From: Croceicoccus bisphenolivorans
GTDB taxonomy: Bacteria > Pseudomonadota > Alphaproteobacteria > Sphingomonadales > Sphingomonadaceae
Direction of reading: 5' to 3'
DNA length: 64,000 nucleotides
NCBI RefSeq assembly: GCF_001634625.1
Contig: NZ_LRSE01000003.1
Span: forward strand, 124,001 to 188,000
Within the stretch, counting starts at the first letter, position 1, and each line of letters opens with the position of its first letter. Below are positions 18,367-28,689 of this stretch, one piece after another. The translations under genes and the position numbers were made by a program. The notes beneath the pieces were generated by a model. It saw only the letters and a list, made by a program, of their open reading frames with translations, had not been told where the DNA came from and did not search any database.

Positions 18367-19284
18367 ATGGAATTCAGACAGGCCAGTTTCGCGTTCGCTG
18401 CAAGCGCCCTTTTGGCAAGCGGCGGATGCGTCGCGGCCGGACCGGAAAATGCGGGGCAGACCGCGATTCCGGCGCTCGCCCCCGCAGCGCCATATGCCGA
18501 AGCCTGCGCGGATTGGGACGAGTGGGACAAGCCCGGCCCGCCCTTTCACGTGCACGCCAATACATATTACGTCGGCACCTGCGGCATTTCGGCCATCCTG
18601 ATTGCTGGAGATGAGGGCCATGTCCTGATCGACACCGGATCGGATGTGGGCGCCGATGCGGTTCTGGCCAATGTCGCGCAGCTGGGCTTTGCGCCCGGCG
18701 ATATTCGCGTCCTGCTGATCAGTCACGAACATCACGATCATGCCGGCGGCGTGGCGCGCACGGCCGAACGGACAAGGGCGCGGGTGATGGCGAACGATAT
18801 CGCCGCGCAAGTGCTGAAGGCCGGCAATGTCGGCAAGGACGATCCGCAATATGGCATTCATCCCGCAATGAGCCCGGTCGCAACTGTGGAAACGGTCGCA
18901 CCCGGCCAGCCCGTCACGCTGGGCAACATCGAACTGACGATGGTGCCGACGCCCGGCCACACGCTGGGCGCGGCAAGCTGGCAGTGGCGTGCCTGCGACG
19001 GCGATGATTGCCGCACGATCGTCTATGCCGACAGCCTCAGCCCCGTATCGCGCGACGATTACCGGTTTACCGACCATCCCGATCTTGTCGCCACGTTCCG
19101 GCAAAGCATCGATGCGGTCCGCGCGCTGGACTGCGACATCCTGCTGACCCCGCACCCCAGCGCAAGCGGGATGCGCCAGCGGATTGTCGAAGGCACCCTC
19201 GTCGACAGCGGAGCCTGTCGCGCCTATGCCGAAAAGCTGGAACGCACGCTTGACGCACGCCTTGCCAAGGAAGCCGGACAGTGA
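18367..19284 (+). CDS. subclass B3 metallo-beta-lactamase
   Basis: A 305-residue exported zinc hydrolase of the B3 metallo-beta-lactamase subclass, which opens the beta-lactam ring in the periplasm. A signal peptide covers roughly residues 1-24. All B3 zinc ligands can be seen: H120-E-H122-H-D124-H125 (SHEHHDHAGG), H198 in PTPGHT and H263 in LTPHPS. The family's GTCGISAILI segment is also present. It is environmental rather than on a visible mobile element. The stop overlaps the prmA start (GTGA), so expression is coupled to prmA. Activity on carbapenems is typical of the subclass but not shown here. Confidence 0.88.
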   Translation: MEFRQASFAFAASALLASGGCVAAGPENAGQTAIPALAPAAPYAEACADWDEWDKPGPPFHVHANTYYVGTCGISAILIAGDEGHVLIDTGSDVGADAVLANVAQLGFAPGDIRVLLISHEHHDHAGGVARTAERTRARVMANDIAAQVLKAGNVGKDDPQYGIHPAMSPVATVETVAPGQPVTLGNIELTMVPTPGHTLGAASWQWRACDGDDCRTIVYADSLSPVSRDDYRFTDHPDLVATFRQSIDAVRALDCDILLTPHPSASGMRQRIVEGTLVDSGACRAYAEKLERTLDARLAKEAGQ

Positions 19285-20186
19285 GCTGGAAAATCGTCGC
19301 CCACGGATCGAAGGAACAGGTGCAGTCCGCCCTCCTCGCGCACGAGGATGCGCTGGATTGGGATTATGAGGTCGTGCTGACCGGCAGCGAGATTGCCGAG
19401 GACAGGCCCGACGACTGGGTTCTGGAAGCATACTACCCGCGCCGCCCGACGAAGGCCGACCACGCCGCGCTGGCCGCGCTGTTTGCGAACAACGCGCCGG
19501 ACCTGAAGGCCGAAAAACTGCCCGATGCCGACTGGGTCAGCCTGTCGCAGGCCGATGTCGCGCCGATCCGCGCAGGGCGGTTCCATGTCCACACCCCCGA
19601 TTTTCCCGCAGTGGAAGAGCAGGGCGTGACCGATTTCACGGTTCCCGCCAGCCAGGCCTTCGGCACCGGGCAGCACGAGACGACCGCCGGCTGCCTTGCC
19701 ATGCTGACCGAGATGAAGGCGGCGGGCGTCAATGTGCGCAACTACGCCGATATCGGCACGGGCACCGGCTTGCTGGCCTTTGCCGCGCGCGACTTGTGGT
19801 CGATGGCGCATGGCCTTGCCAGCGACATCGACGCGGTCTGCGTGGGCGTGGTGGAGGATAACGCGGCCACCAACGGCGTGCCGCTGGGCGAAGGGCCGGG
19901 GCGGCTGGTGATGACGGTGGCGGCGGGCACGGACAGTCCGCTGATCGCCGCGCGCGCGCCTTACGACCTGCTGATCGCGAATATCCTTGCCGGGCCGCTG
20001 GTCGAACTCGCGCCCGATTTCGGACGCGCCGTGCTGCCGGGTGGGCACCTGCTGTTGGCAGGCCTGCTGACGACGCAGGAAGAGGGGGTGCGCCGCGCCT
20101 GTTTCAAGGCCGGTTTCCGGCTGGCGCGCCGGATGACGAACGGCGACTGGTCGATCCTGTGGCTGCGCAGACGAAACGCGCGCTGA
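19281..20186 (+). CDS. prmA: ribosomal protein L11 methyltransferase
   Basis: A 301-residue cytoplasmic SAM-dependent enzyme that methylates ribosomal protein L11. The N-terminal L11-binding domain is followed by the catalytic domain with QAFGTGQHETT, SAM motif I YADIGTGTGLLAFAAR and the NILAGPLVELAP motif. The start is GTG 19281, overlapping the beta-lactamase stop by four bases. A non-classical start in the middle of the operon is consistent with translational coupling. The following gene overlaps its 3' end by 28 bases. Confidence 0.92.
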   Translation: MSWKIVAHGSKEQVQSALLAHEDALDWDYEVVLTGSEIAEDRPDDWVLEAYYPRRPTKADHAALAALFANNAPDLKAEKLPDADWVSLSQADVAPIRAGRFHVHTPDFPAVEEQGVTDFTVPASQAFGTGQHETTAGCLAMLTEMKAAGVNVRNYADIGTGTGLLAFAARDLWSMAHGLASDIDAVCVGVVEDNAATNGVPLGEGPGRLVMTVAAGTDSPLIAARAPYDLLIANILAGPLVELAPDFGRAVLPGGHLLLAGLLTTQEEGVRRACFKAGFRLARRMTNGDWSILWLRRRNAR

Positions 20187-20896
20187 ACGCTGTCCGCGCC
20201 GTGCTTGGCTGGCTGGCGCTGGCGGTGGGGTGCTATTTCCTTGCCGGTTGGATCGGATCGTCGTTTCCGGTCAACCGCGTGTTGACCACGCCGCCTATCG
20301 AAAAGTGCTGCGTGGACATCATCGTCGGCACCAACGGCGTGCACACCACCATCGCCGTTCCGCTGCGCAGCGCGGATATGGACTGGACCCGCGTATTCCC
20401 GCCATCGGACACGGCGAACCCGTTTCGCCCCTATACCCATGTCGCGATCAGCTGGGGCGAGCGGGCGGTATTCCTCGACACGCCGACATGGGGCGATCTC
20501 TCGCCACTGACGGTGCTGCGCGTCATAAGCGTGGGCGGCGACGCGCTCTACCATGTCGAGCATTGGGTCCGCCCCGCACCTTCCGCGAATTTCAGGCCGA
20601 TGCGGATCAGCCGCGCGCAATACCGCCGCCTTGTCCGCGCGCTGCTGCGCGACTTGCCGGAACGGACGGGAACCCGCGCCGTATATCCCGGCTATACCGA
20701 TCAGGACGTATTTTATGACGCGCGCGGCACTTACACCGTCTACAAGACCTGCAACGAATGGACCGGCCAGACTTTGCGCATGGCGGGGATAGAGACGGGC
20801 GCGTGGACACCGTTTCCCGGCGGCGTGATGAAATGGGTGCCGCCGCCGGAACCGCATTCGCCGCCGCCGGAACTGCATTCAATGCCGGTTCACTAG
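20159..20896 (+). CDS. DUF2459 (TIGR02117) family membrane-anchored protein
   Basis: A protein of about 245 residues with one N-terminal membrane helix (AVLGWLALAVGCYFLAGWIG). A conserved outer domain follows, with VDIIVGTNGVHTTIAVP, FPYTHVAISWGER-like sequence and TCNEWTGQTLRMAGI, matching the uncharacterised DUF2459 family. Conserved His, Cys and Asn residues suggest a papain-like hydrolase fold, but that is inference. GTG 20159 overlaps prmA by 28 bases; GTG 20201 is an alternative. The C-terminus repeats EPHSPPPELHS. Confidence 0.75.
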   Translation: MAAQTKRALNAVRAVLGWLALAVGCYFLAGWIGSSFPVNRVLTTPPIEKCCVDIIVGTNGVHTTIAVPLRSADMDWTRVFPPSDTANPFRPYTHVAISWGERAVFLDTPTWGDLSPLTVLRVISVGGDALYHVEHWVRPAPSANFRPMRISRAQYRRLVRALLRDLPERTGTRAVYPGYTDQDVFYDARGTYTVYKTCNEWTGQTLRMAGIETGAWTPFPGGVMKWVPPPEPHSPPPELHSMPVH

Positions 20897-20912
20897 CGCA
20901 GGGCTACAAACC

Positions 20913-21314
20913 ATGCCTATGCGCAAGATGATCCTGACACTCGCGGCCATCGCGGCCTGTTCCCCCGCCATCGCACGCGCGCCGGATCGAAACGACCAGC
21001 GCGACGCCGCGGTCGATTATGCCAACCGCGAAGGCTGCGTCCTGCCGCAGGTCATCTCGCCCAGTTTCAACAACACCGCCGCATCGATCGAACAGTCGCG
21101 CATTGCCGCGGTGACGGTGCGCCGCGCGGCCAATCGCCACGGCGACAGGATGAGCCCGATCTGCGGCAGCGAACACGACCCGCGCGCGCTGGACGGCGAA
21201 CAGACGATGGGCGCGCCCGAAGCCGTGCCGCAGGACGAGGTGACCGAGGATGAGGTGGGCGTCATCGACGAACGCACCGGCAAGCCACCGGTGCCGGGCG
21301 CCGTCGCCGACTGA
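20913..21314 (+). CDS. small exported protein of unknown function
   Basis: A 133-residue protein with a short signal peptide (MRKMILTLAAIAACSPAIARA, beginning at the internal ATG 20919). The mature part has two cysteines (GCVLPQ and PICGSE) and an acidic tail (DEVTEDEVGVIDER). I do not recognise a family. It starts 16 bases after the DUF2459 gene and may be the fourth gene of the beta-lactamase-prmA operon. AGGG upstream fits either ATG 20913 or 20919. Confidence 0.6.
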   Translation: MPMRKMILTLAAIAACSPAIARAPDRNDQRDAAVDYANREGCVLPQVISPSFNNTAASIEQSRIAAVTVRRAANRHGDRMSPICGSEHDPRALDGEQTMGAPEAVPQDEVTEDEVGVIDERTGKPPVPGAVAD

Positions 21315-21317
21315 TCG

Positions 21318-21896
21318 TCAGAGCGCCAGCCGTACGAGGTGTTGCCGCTCGCTGAACTCGCCCACGATCCCGAACCCGTTGTCGAGGTATAGCTTCAGCG
21401 GGCCGTGATAGTTGCGCGCGGCACTGTCGGGGTTCTTCGCCGGCTTCGCCTCGGCCCATGAAAGCCCTTCCGCCCGAAAACCGGCCAGCGCCGCATCCAG
21501 CAACTTGCGCGCCACGCCCTGCCCCCGCGCGCTTGGCGCGACGAGGAAGCAGGTGACCATACCGACATCGTCGCCGCTCATCCCCGGCGTGTCTGCATCG
21601 CGAAAGGCGATGTAGCTGTTCTTGCGCGCGGCGCTGATCCAGCCGACGGGCCGACCGTCATCTAGCGCCAGCCAGCCGCGCATCGTGCCATCCGCGATCA
21701 GGCTGCAAGACGCCGCACGGTTGGCCGTTCCCGCACTCTCGTCCCACTCCCCGCCGGCGTCGTCGAAGTGGTAGCAGCGGCAGTAACAGCCGGACCATCC
21801 GGGATTGTCGGCAAAACCTTCCCCGTCGAACAGTTCCATGAACAGGTCGGCGCGTTCCGGCGCCAGCGGAACGATCTCGATCGGCAAGGCAATCAT
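21318..21896 (-). CDS. GNAT family N-acetyltransferase
   Basis: A 192-residue acetyl-CoA-dependent acetyltransferase. Acetyl-CoA-binding motif A is seen as VTCFLVAPSARGQGVARKLLDAAL, and motif B covers GPLKLYLDNGFGIVGEF. The cysteine-rich segment SGCYCRCYHFDD near residue 35 is typical of one GNAT subgroup. ATG 21896 is 13 bases after the outer-membrane protein gene on the same strand; an upstream in-frame reading to 21950 overlaps that gene. Substrate unknown. Confidence 0.75.
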   Translation of the reverse strand: MIALPIEIVPLAPERADLFMELFDGEGFADNPGWSGCYCRCYHFDDAGGEWDESAGTANRAASCSLIADGTMRGWLALDDGRPVGWISAARKNSYIAFRDADTPGMSGDDVGMVTCFLVAPSARGQGVARKLLDAALAGFRAEGLSWAEAKPAKNPDSAARNYHGPLKLYLDNGFGIVGEFSERQHLVRLAL

Positions 21897-21909
21897 CCTT
21901 CGGGCAGTT

Positions 21910-22767
21910 TCAACCGCCCAGTCGATAGAGCAACTGGACCCCGCCGCCAATGTCGGGGCTGCTTTCGGTAAAGCCGGTGTAGCCGTAACCCTGCAGCGTC
22001 AGCCCGCCGTTCAGGCGATAGCTGGCCGATGCGCTCGCCTCGCTGCGTTCGGCAAAACCCGCCAGCGCCGCCTCGCGCCAGCTATAGCCCAAGCCGAGCG
22101 TGAGATTGTCCGACGCGCGCGCCCGCACCGCGCCGCCCGCCTGCCAGGTATCGCGCAAGGCGTATCGTTCGTTTCTGCCGTTGAAGCGCCGCCCGCCATT
22201 GGCAGAGAGGGTGAAGCCGCCGAAATCGTGGCCCAGTTCGGCTGCGGCGGTATAGTCGGTGGTGCCGGTGCCAAGGAATTTCTCTTCCGACGCGGTCGGC
22301 AACTTCACCGCGCCTGCCGCGCCCAGCCAGCTGCGCCGGCCCAGCGGCACGGAATAACCGGCAGACAGGTCGACATCACCGATGCCGCTGCGCGAATAGT
22401 TGACGATCTCGTATGTCTCGGCGCTGCTTGGCGTGCTGCCTGTGTCGCTGCCCAGCAGGCCGCCGATCAGGCCGCCGCCGCCAACCACACCGCCCGTCGC
22501 GCCGCCCACGGACCCGTTGCCGCCACCGACGACGACGCCCGTCGGGCCGCTGACATTGAGGTACGGCACAGAGGCGCGAACCCACGCCCGCCCCGACTGG
22601 ACCTGCACTGAAACCGGCACGGAAAGCTGTTCGGTCTTGTCCTCTGCGCCATAGTCGCCGCTGGAATAGTCGGCGCCCACGCCGACCTGCACAACGGGCT
22701 CGGCATTCACGGCATGGGGAACGGCCAGCGCCAGAACTAGCGCGGCGGAACGGGGTACAAACGTCAT
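21910..22767 (-). CDS. outer-membrane beta-barrel protein of unknown function
   Basis: A 285-residue exported protein. A signal peptide (SAALVLALAVPHAVNA) is followed by alternating hydrophobic strands and a C-terminus ending GGGVQLLYRLGG, as in beta-barrel proteins. A striking glycine-rich loop occupies about residues 85-112 (GVVVGGGNGSVGGATGGVVG), which would lie in an extracellular or periplasmic loop. ATG 22767 has AGGA upstream. It lies downstream of ligA on the same strand across an 82-base gap. It resembles porin/transporter-type barrels loosely; no substrate can be assigned. Confidence 0.65.
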   Translation of the reverse strand: MTFVPRSAALVLALAVPHAVNAEPVVQVGVGADYSSGDYGAEDKTEQLSVPVSVQVQSGRAWVRASVPYLNVSGPTGVVVGGGNGSVGGATGGVVGGGGLIGGLLGSDTGSTPSSAETYEIVNYSRSGIGDVDLSAGYSVPLGRRSWLGAAGAVKLPTASEEKFLGTGTTDYTAAAELGHDFGGFTLSANGGRRFNGRNERYALRDTWQAGGAVRARASDNLTLGLGYSWREAALAGFAERSEASASASYRLNGGLTLQGYGYTGFTESSPDIGGGVQLLYRLGG

Positions 22768-22849
22768 GGAAATTCCTGTCCTGGGGTAAAAGTTCACCCC
22801 GGACAGACGAATGGCCCCGCCGGTTTAATCCGCTTGCTTCGTGAAAAAC

Positions 22850-24967
<2,118 letters not shown>

Positions 24968-25063
24968 TTATCTAACCGCCGGGGCGCAGAAATACAGGGC
25001 CGAATTGCCCTGTCGAAACAGCGGGCCGAAACCACTGGCCGAAGCAACTGGGGGACTGCACGC

Positions 25064-25561
25064 ATGACCGACCGGATCCTGAAAGCGATGGCAAGCGCCG
25101 TCTCGGGGCTGATGGCGCTGCTGTATGTATTGCACAACATCGCCAATGTGGGCCCGGCCTATGAATTCTTCGTCTACACGACCAGCCACGTGGACCAGGC
25201 GGCCTATCCAGTCACGCTGCTGCCCGTCCCGCCCGCCATCCTGATCGTCGTGGCGATGGTCGTGGTCTTCGCGCTGGAAATGGCGGCGGGCCTGCTCGGC
25301 CTTTACGGGGCATGGAAGATCTTCGCCGCGCGCGATGCCGATGCGGCCACGTTCCTCGCCGCGAAGAAATGGGCAAAGATCGGCGCGGGCTGCGCGGTGC
25401 TGAACTGGTGGGGCCTGTTTCAGGGCGTTGCGGTCGCCGGATACCAGCTGTGGCAGATGCCGCTGGGCGAAGGCCCGTTCTACGGCTCGTTCTTCTTCGG
25501 CACGATCGCGATGGCGAGCCTGATCTACATCTCGATGCCGGAGGAACGGGTGGCGGCATGA
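25064..25561 (+). CDS. DUF2165 family small integral membrane protein
   Basis: A 165-residue protein with four membrane helices (near residues 5-25, 50-80, 100-118 and 138-158). The conserved NIANVGPAYEFFVYTTSHVD block between helices one and two matches the uncharacterised DUF2165 family. ATG 25064 has GGGGGA 8 bases upstream. An apparent longer frame running back through the ligA region is the antisense of ligA and is not real. It is divergent from ligA, across 123 bases. Function unknown. Confidence 0.85.
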   Translation: MTDRILKAMASAVSGLMALLYVLHNIANVGPAYEFFVYTTSHVDQAAYPVTLLPVPPAILIVVAMVVVFALEMAAGLLGLYGAWKIFAARDADAATFLAAKKWAKIGAGCAVLNWWGLFQGVAVAGYQLWQMPLGEGPFYGSFFFGTIAMASLIYISMPEERVAA

Positions 25562-25616
25562 CACGTAAGACAGTCGCAGGCCGCTAGCTCTGCGCTACCC
25601 CACCCCGCCGCATCGC

Positions 25617-25645
25617 TGGGAAACCGCACCAAAAAGGCGTATAAT
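25617..25645 (+). promoter_or_regulatory. sigma70-type promoter for the 41-residue membrane protein
   Basis: A perfect TATAAT at 25640-25645 is preceded 17 bases upstream by TGGGAA, a weak -35 match. Transcription would start near 25652 and give a leader of about 55 bases before the small gene at 25708. Perfect -10 boxes are rare in this GC-rich window, which raises confidence. Confidence 0.5.
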
Positions 25646-25707
25646 CGCACCTGTTCAAGCGACTCCGCGCGTGCGGGGCGCGTACGGGCAAGGGAAAGGA
25701 GAGCGTC

Positions 25708-25833
25708 ATGCACCTGCCCCAATGGTTTCGGGAACACCAACCCGACTACAACTTGCGCTGGATCCTCGTGATCGCCGGCATGGCGATCCTGCTCGTGGCT
25801 TTCGTGCTGATGGGCGTGATGGACACGGTCTGA
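25708..25833 (+). CDS. 41-residue single-helix membrane protein
   Basis: A short gene encoding MHLPQWFREHQPDYNLRWIL followed by a membrane helix (VIAGMAILLVAFVLMGVMDT). An AAGGAGA ribosome-binding site lies 5 bases before ATG 25708 and a TATAAT promoter lies upstream, so expression is well supported despite the small size. The N-terminal half is amphipathic and charged, and the helix should place it in the inner membrane. The family is not recognised. It sits between ligA/DUF2165 and the convergent recN. Confidence 0.65.
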   Translation: MHLPQWFREHQPDYNLRWILVIAGMAILLVAFVLMGVMDTV

Positions 25834-25887
25834 TCGCGGCGAAACGGGCGGCGGCCCTGCCGTTGGCGGGGGCGTTGCCCGATATGT

Positions 25888-27549
25888 TCAGGCTTCGAGC
25901 AACCGCTCTGCCTGCGCGCGTGCCTCCGGCGTGATTTCCGCGCCGGACAGCATCCGCGCGATCTCTTCCTGCCGTCCACCCGCATCCAGCTGGCCGACGG
26001 AAGTGCGCGTCACCGTGCCCTCGCTCGACTTGGCGATCATGAAGTGGATATTGCCGCGCGCCGCGACTTGCGGGCTGTGCGTCACGGCAAGAAGCTGGCC
26101 GCCAGAGGCCAGCCGCGCCAGCCGTTCCCCGATGGCACTGGCCACCGCGCCGCCGACGCCGCGGTCGATCTCGTCGAAGATGATGACGGCCGCCCCGCCC
26201 TCTTCGGCCAAGGCAACTTTCAGCGAGAGGATGAAGCGCGACAGTTCGCCCCCCGAAGCGATCTTGGCCAGCGGCGCAAAGGGCGCGCCGGGATTGGTGG
26301 AGATCAGGAATTCCACCGCGTCCATCCCGTGCGGGCCCCAGCGATCCTCCGCCGTGCGGGTGACAAGAGTCTTGAACTTCGCCGCATCCAGCTTCAGCGG
26401 CGCGAGTTCCGCTGCCACTGCCGCGTCCAGCCGCTTCGCCGCTTCCACCCGCTGCGCCGACAGCGTTTCGGCCAATGCGCGGTAATGGGCGCCCTTTTCG
26501 AACGCGGCGGCGGAAAGCGCCTTGATCCGCGCCTCCCCGCCCTCGATCGCGTCCAGCGTTTCGCGCAACTCGCGCATCTTGGCGGGCAGTTCGTCCACCG
26601 CGCAGCCGTGCTTCCTCGCTTCCGCCCGCAGATCGAACAGCCGTGTTTCCACCGCGTCCAGCCGCGCAGGATCGAAGCTCAGGGCATCGAGCGCGCGGTC
26701 AACCGCAGCCTCCGCCTCTCCCCCTTCGATCAGGCAGCGGTCCAGCGCGGCCAGCGCTTCGGCCAGCGCCTCGTGCTCCGGCGCGATCCGGTCCAGCCGG
26801 CGGGCGGCGGCGCGCAATTGCGCCAGTGCGGAATCCGACCCTGCGAACAAGTGCTGCAGGGATGACAGATCCTCCGACAGACGCTCGCCCTTCTGCATGT
26901 CTGCGCGCTGTCCGGCGAGGTCTTCCTCCTCACCCTCCTGCGGGGCAAGCCGTTCCAGTTCGGCCAGATGCGCCGCAGCCAGCTCCTGCTCCGCCGCCGC
27001 GTTGTCCGCCGCCGCGTGTGCCGCCGCCAGATCGCTTTCCGCCGCCTGCCAGCGCCGCCAGGCCTCTGCCACGGCAGCCTCGTCCGCCTGCGCGTAACGG
27101 GTAAGCAGGGCGCGGTGCCCGCGCGCGTTCACCAGCCCGCGATCGTCATGCTGCCCGTGCAGTTCCACAAGGAAGGGGGCCAGCGCCCGCAGCGTCGCCA
27201 CGCCCACCGGCTGCCCGTTGACGAAGGCCTTCGACCCGCCATCAGCCTTGACCTGTCGGCCCAGAACCAGCGCCTCGCCCGGTTCCACTTCCACGCCCGC
27301 GTCGTCCAGCACTTCGGCCAGTCCGTCGGGCATCGGCGCGAATTCGAACGTGGCGGTAACGCTGGCCTTGTCTTCGCCCGCACGAACCAGCCCGCTGTCC
27401 GCCCGGTTGCCCAGCACCAGCCCCAGCGCATCCAGCAGGATCGACTTGCCCGCCCCCGTCTCGCCGGTCAGCACGCCAAGGCCGCGCGCGAAGGACAGGT
27501 CCAGCGCCTCGATCAGCACGATGTTGCGGATGGCCAGTTGCGTCAGCAT
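25888..27549 (-). CDS. recN: DNA repair protein RecN
   Basis: A 553-residue SMC-like ATPase that acts at DNA double-strand breaks. Walker A GETGAGKS is at residues 29-36, a long coiled-coil arm fills the middle, and the ABC signature (ASGGELSRFILSLKVAL) and Walker B (AVIIFDEIDRGVGG) are at the C-terminal end. ATG 27549 gives the expected MLTQLAIRNIVLIE. It is normally adjacent to bamD in alphaproteobacteria; here bamD lies 6.7 kb away on the same strand. Confidence 0.96.
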   Translation of the reverse strand: MLTQLAIRNIVLIEALDLSFARGLGVLTGETGAGKSILLDALGLVLGNRADSGLVRAGEDKASVTATFEFAPMPDGLAEVLDDAGVEVEPGEALVLGRQVKADGGSKAFVNGQPVGVATLRALAPFLVELHGQHDDRGLVNARGHRALLTRYAQADEAAVAEAWRRWQAAESDLAAAHAAADNAAAEQELAAAHLAELERLAPQEGEEEDLAGQRADMQKGERLSEDLSSLQHLFAGSDSALAQLRAAARRLDRIAPEHEALAEALAALDRCLIEGGEAEAAVDRALDALSFDPARLDAVETRLFDLRAEARKHGCAVDELPAKMRELRETLDAIEGGEARIKALSAAAFEKGAHYRALAETLSAQRVEAAKRLDAAVAAELAPLKLDAAKFKTLVTRTAEDRWGPHGMDAVEFLISTNPGAPFAPLAKIASGGELSRFILSLKVALAEEGGAAVIIFDEIDRGVGGAVASAIGERLARLASGGQLLAVTHSPQVAARGNIHFMIAKSSEGTVTRTSVGQLDAGGRQEEIARMLSGAEITPEARAQAERLLEA

Positions 27550-27759
27550 GTTCGCTCTATGTCCTATCCGTCCGCGCCGCGCCAGTCAGCCCCGCGCGGC
27601 ACATTCTCCCACAGCTTCTCCCGCACCCGCGCACAGGCTTTGCCCCGCTTATCCACAAAGTCATTCACGCGGCTGTAACCGGCCCGTCACAACGACGCAC
27701 AACCGCAACCTGCGCATGAGACAAAGGCCCCGTCGAAGCCAATGATGGGGGCCAGCGCG

Positions 27760-28689
27760 ATGAAGGTCGATCGGATTGAAAGCAGTGTCTTCACCCACCT
27801 CGGCAAGGAGGCAGCCGCCTTCTCGCTTCCCGGTCGCGCGCCCGAATGGCTGGACCTTCCCGACACCGGCGGCCCGCGCGGCTTCGTGCCGAAACGCAAG
27901 TTCCGCACCGTGTTCATTTCCGACGTCCACCTCGGCACGAAGGGGTGCAACGCCGAACTCCTGCTCGATTTCCTGCATTCGGTGGAATGCGAAACGCTCT
28001 ACCTCGTCGGCGACATCGTCGATGGCTGGCGGCTGAAAAAGGGCTGGTACTGGCCCGACGCACACAGCGAAGTCGTGCGCCGCATCCTGAAGATGGCCCA
28101 CCGCGGCACGCACGTCATCCTGGTGGCCGGCAACCATGACGAGATGCTGCGATCTTACGCCGGCATGCACTTCGGCGGGATCGAGATCGCGTTCGAGGCG
28201 ATCCACGTAACCGCCGACGGCCGCCGGCTGCTCGTCACCCACGGCGATGCCTTCGACGGGGTCGTGCTCTATCACCGCTGGCTCGCATTTCTGGGCGATC
28301 AGGCATACGGCATGCTGCTGCAGGCCAACGTCTGGTTCAACAAAGCGCGCAAGGCGATGAAGCTGCCCTACTGGTCGCTTTCGGCATACCTGAAGCACCG
28401 CGTGAAGAACGTCGTCCAGTTCGTCTGCGATTTCGAGGAAGCGGTTGCCCACGCCGCGCGCGAACGCGGGGTGGACGGCGTGGTCTGCGGCCACATCCAC
28501 TGCGCCGAAATCCGCAAGATCGGCCAGATCGAATACATGAATGACGGCGACTGGGTGGAAAGCTGCACCGCGCTGGTGGAAGATGCCAGCGGGCATTTCG
28601 AAATCCTCGACTGGGCCGCCGAAGTTCGCGCCCGCGCCGCGAAAAAGCCGTTCGAAGCCGCCCCCGTTCCCGCCGAGGTTCCTGCCTGA
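27760..28689 (+). CDS. LpxH-like metallophosphoesterase (UDP-2,3-diacylglucosamine diphosphatase family)
   Basis: A 309-residue calcineurin-like phosphoesterase. The two-metal motifs are complete: ISDVHLG, VGDIVDGW, AGNHDE, THGDAFD and CGHIHCAE. Database annotation of this family is UDP-2,3-diacylglucosamine diphosphatase, a lipid A step, but sphingomonads can replace lipopolysaccharide with glycosphingolipids, so the real substrate may be another phospho-lipid. ATG 27760 has GGGGG about 9 bases upstream; ATG 27742 is an alternative. The stop overlaps the glycosyltransferase start by one base (TGATG), so the two act together. Confidence 0.82.
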   Translation: MKVDRIESSVFTHLGKEAAAFSLPGRAPEWLDLPDTGGPRGFVPKRKFRTVFISDVHLGTKGCNAELLLDFLHSVECETLYLVGDIVDGWRLKKGWYWPDAHSEVVRRILKMAHRGTHVILVAGNHDEMLRSYAGMHFGGIEIAFEAIHVTADGRRLLVTHGDAFDGVVLYHRWLAFLGDQAYGMLLQANVWFNKARKAMKLPYWSLSAYLKHRVKNVVQFVCDFEEAVAHAARERGVDGVVCGHIHCAEIRKIGQIEYMNDGDWVESCTALVEDASGHFEILDWAAEVRARAAKKPFEAAPVPAEVPA

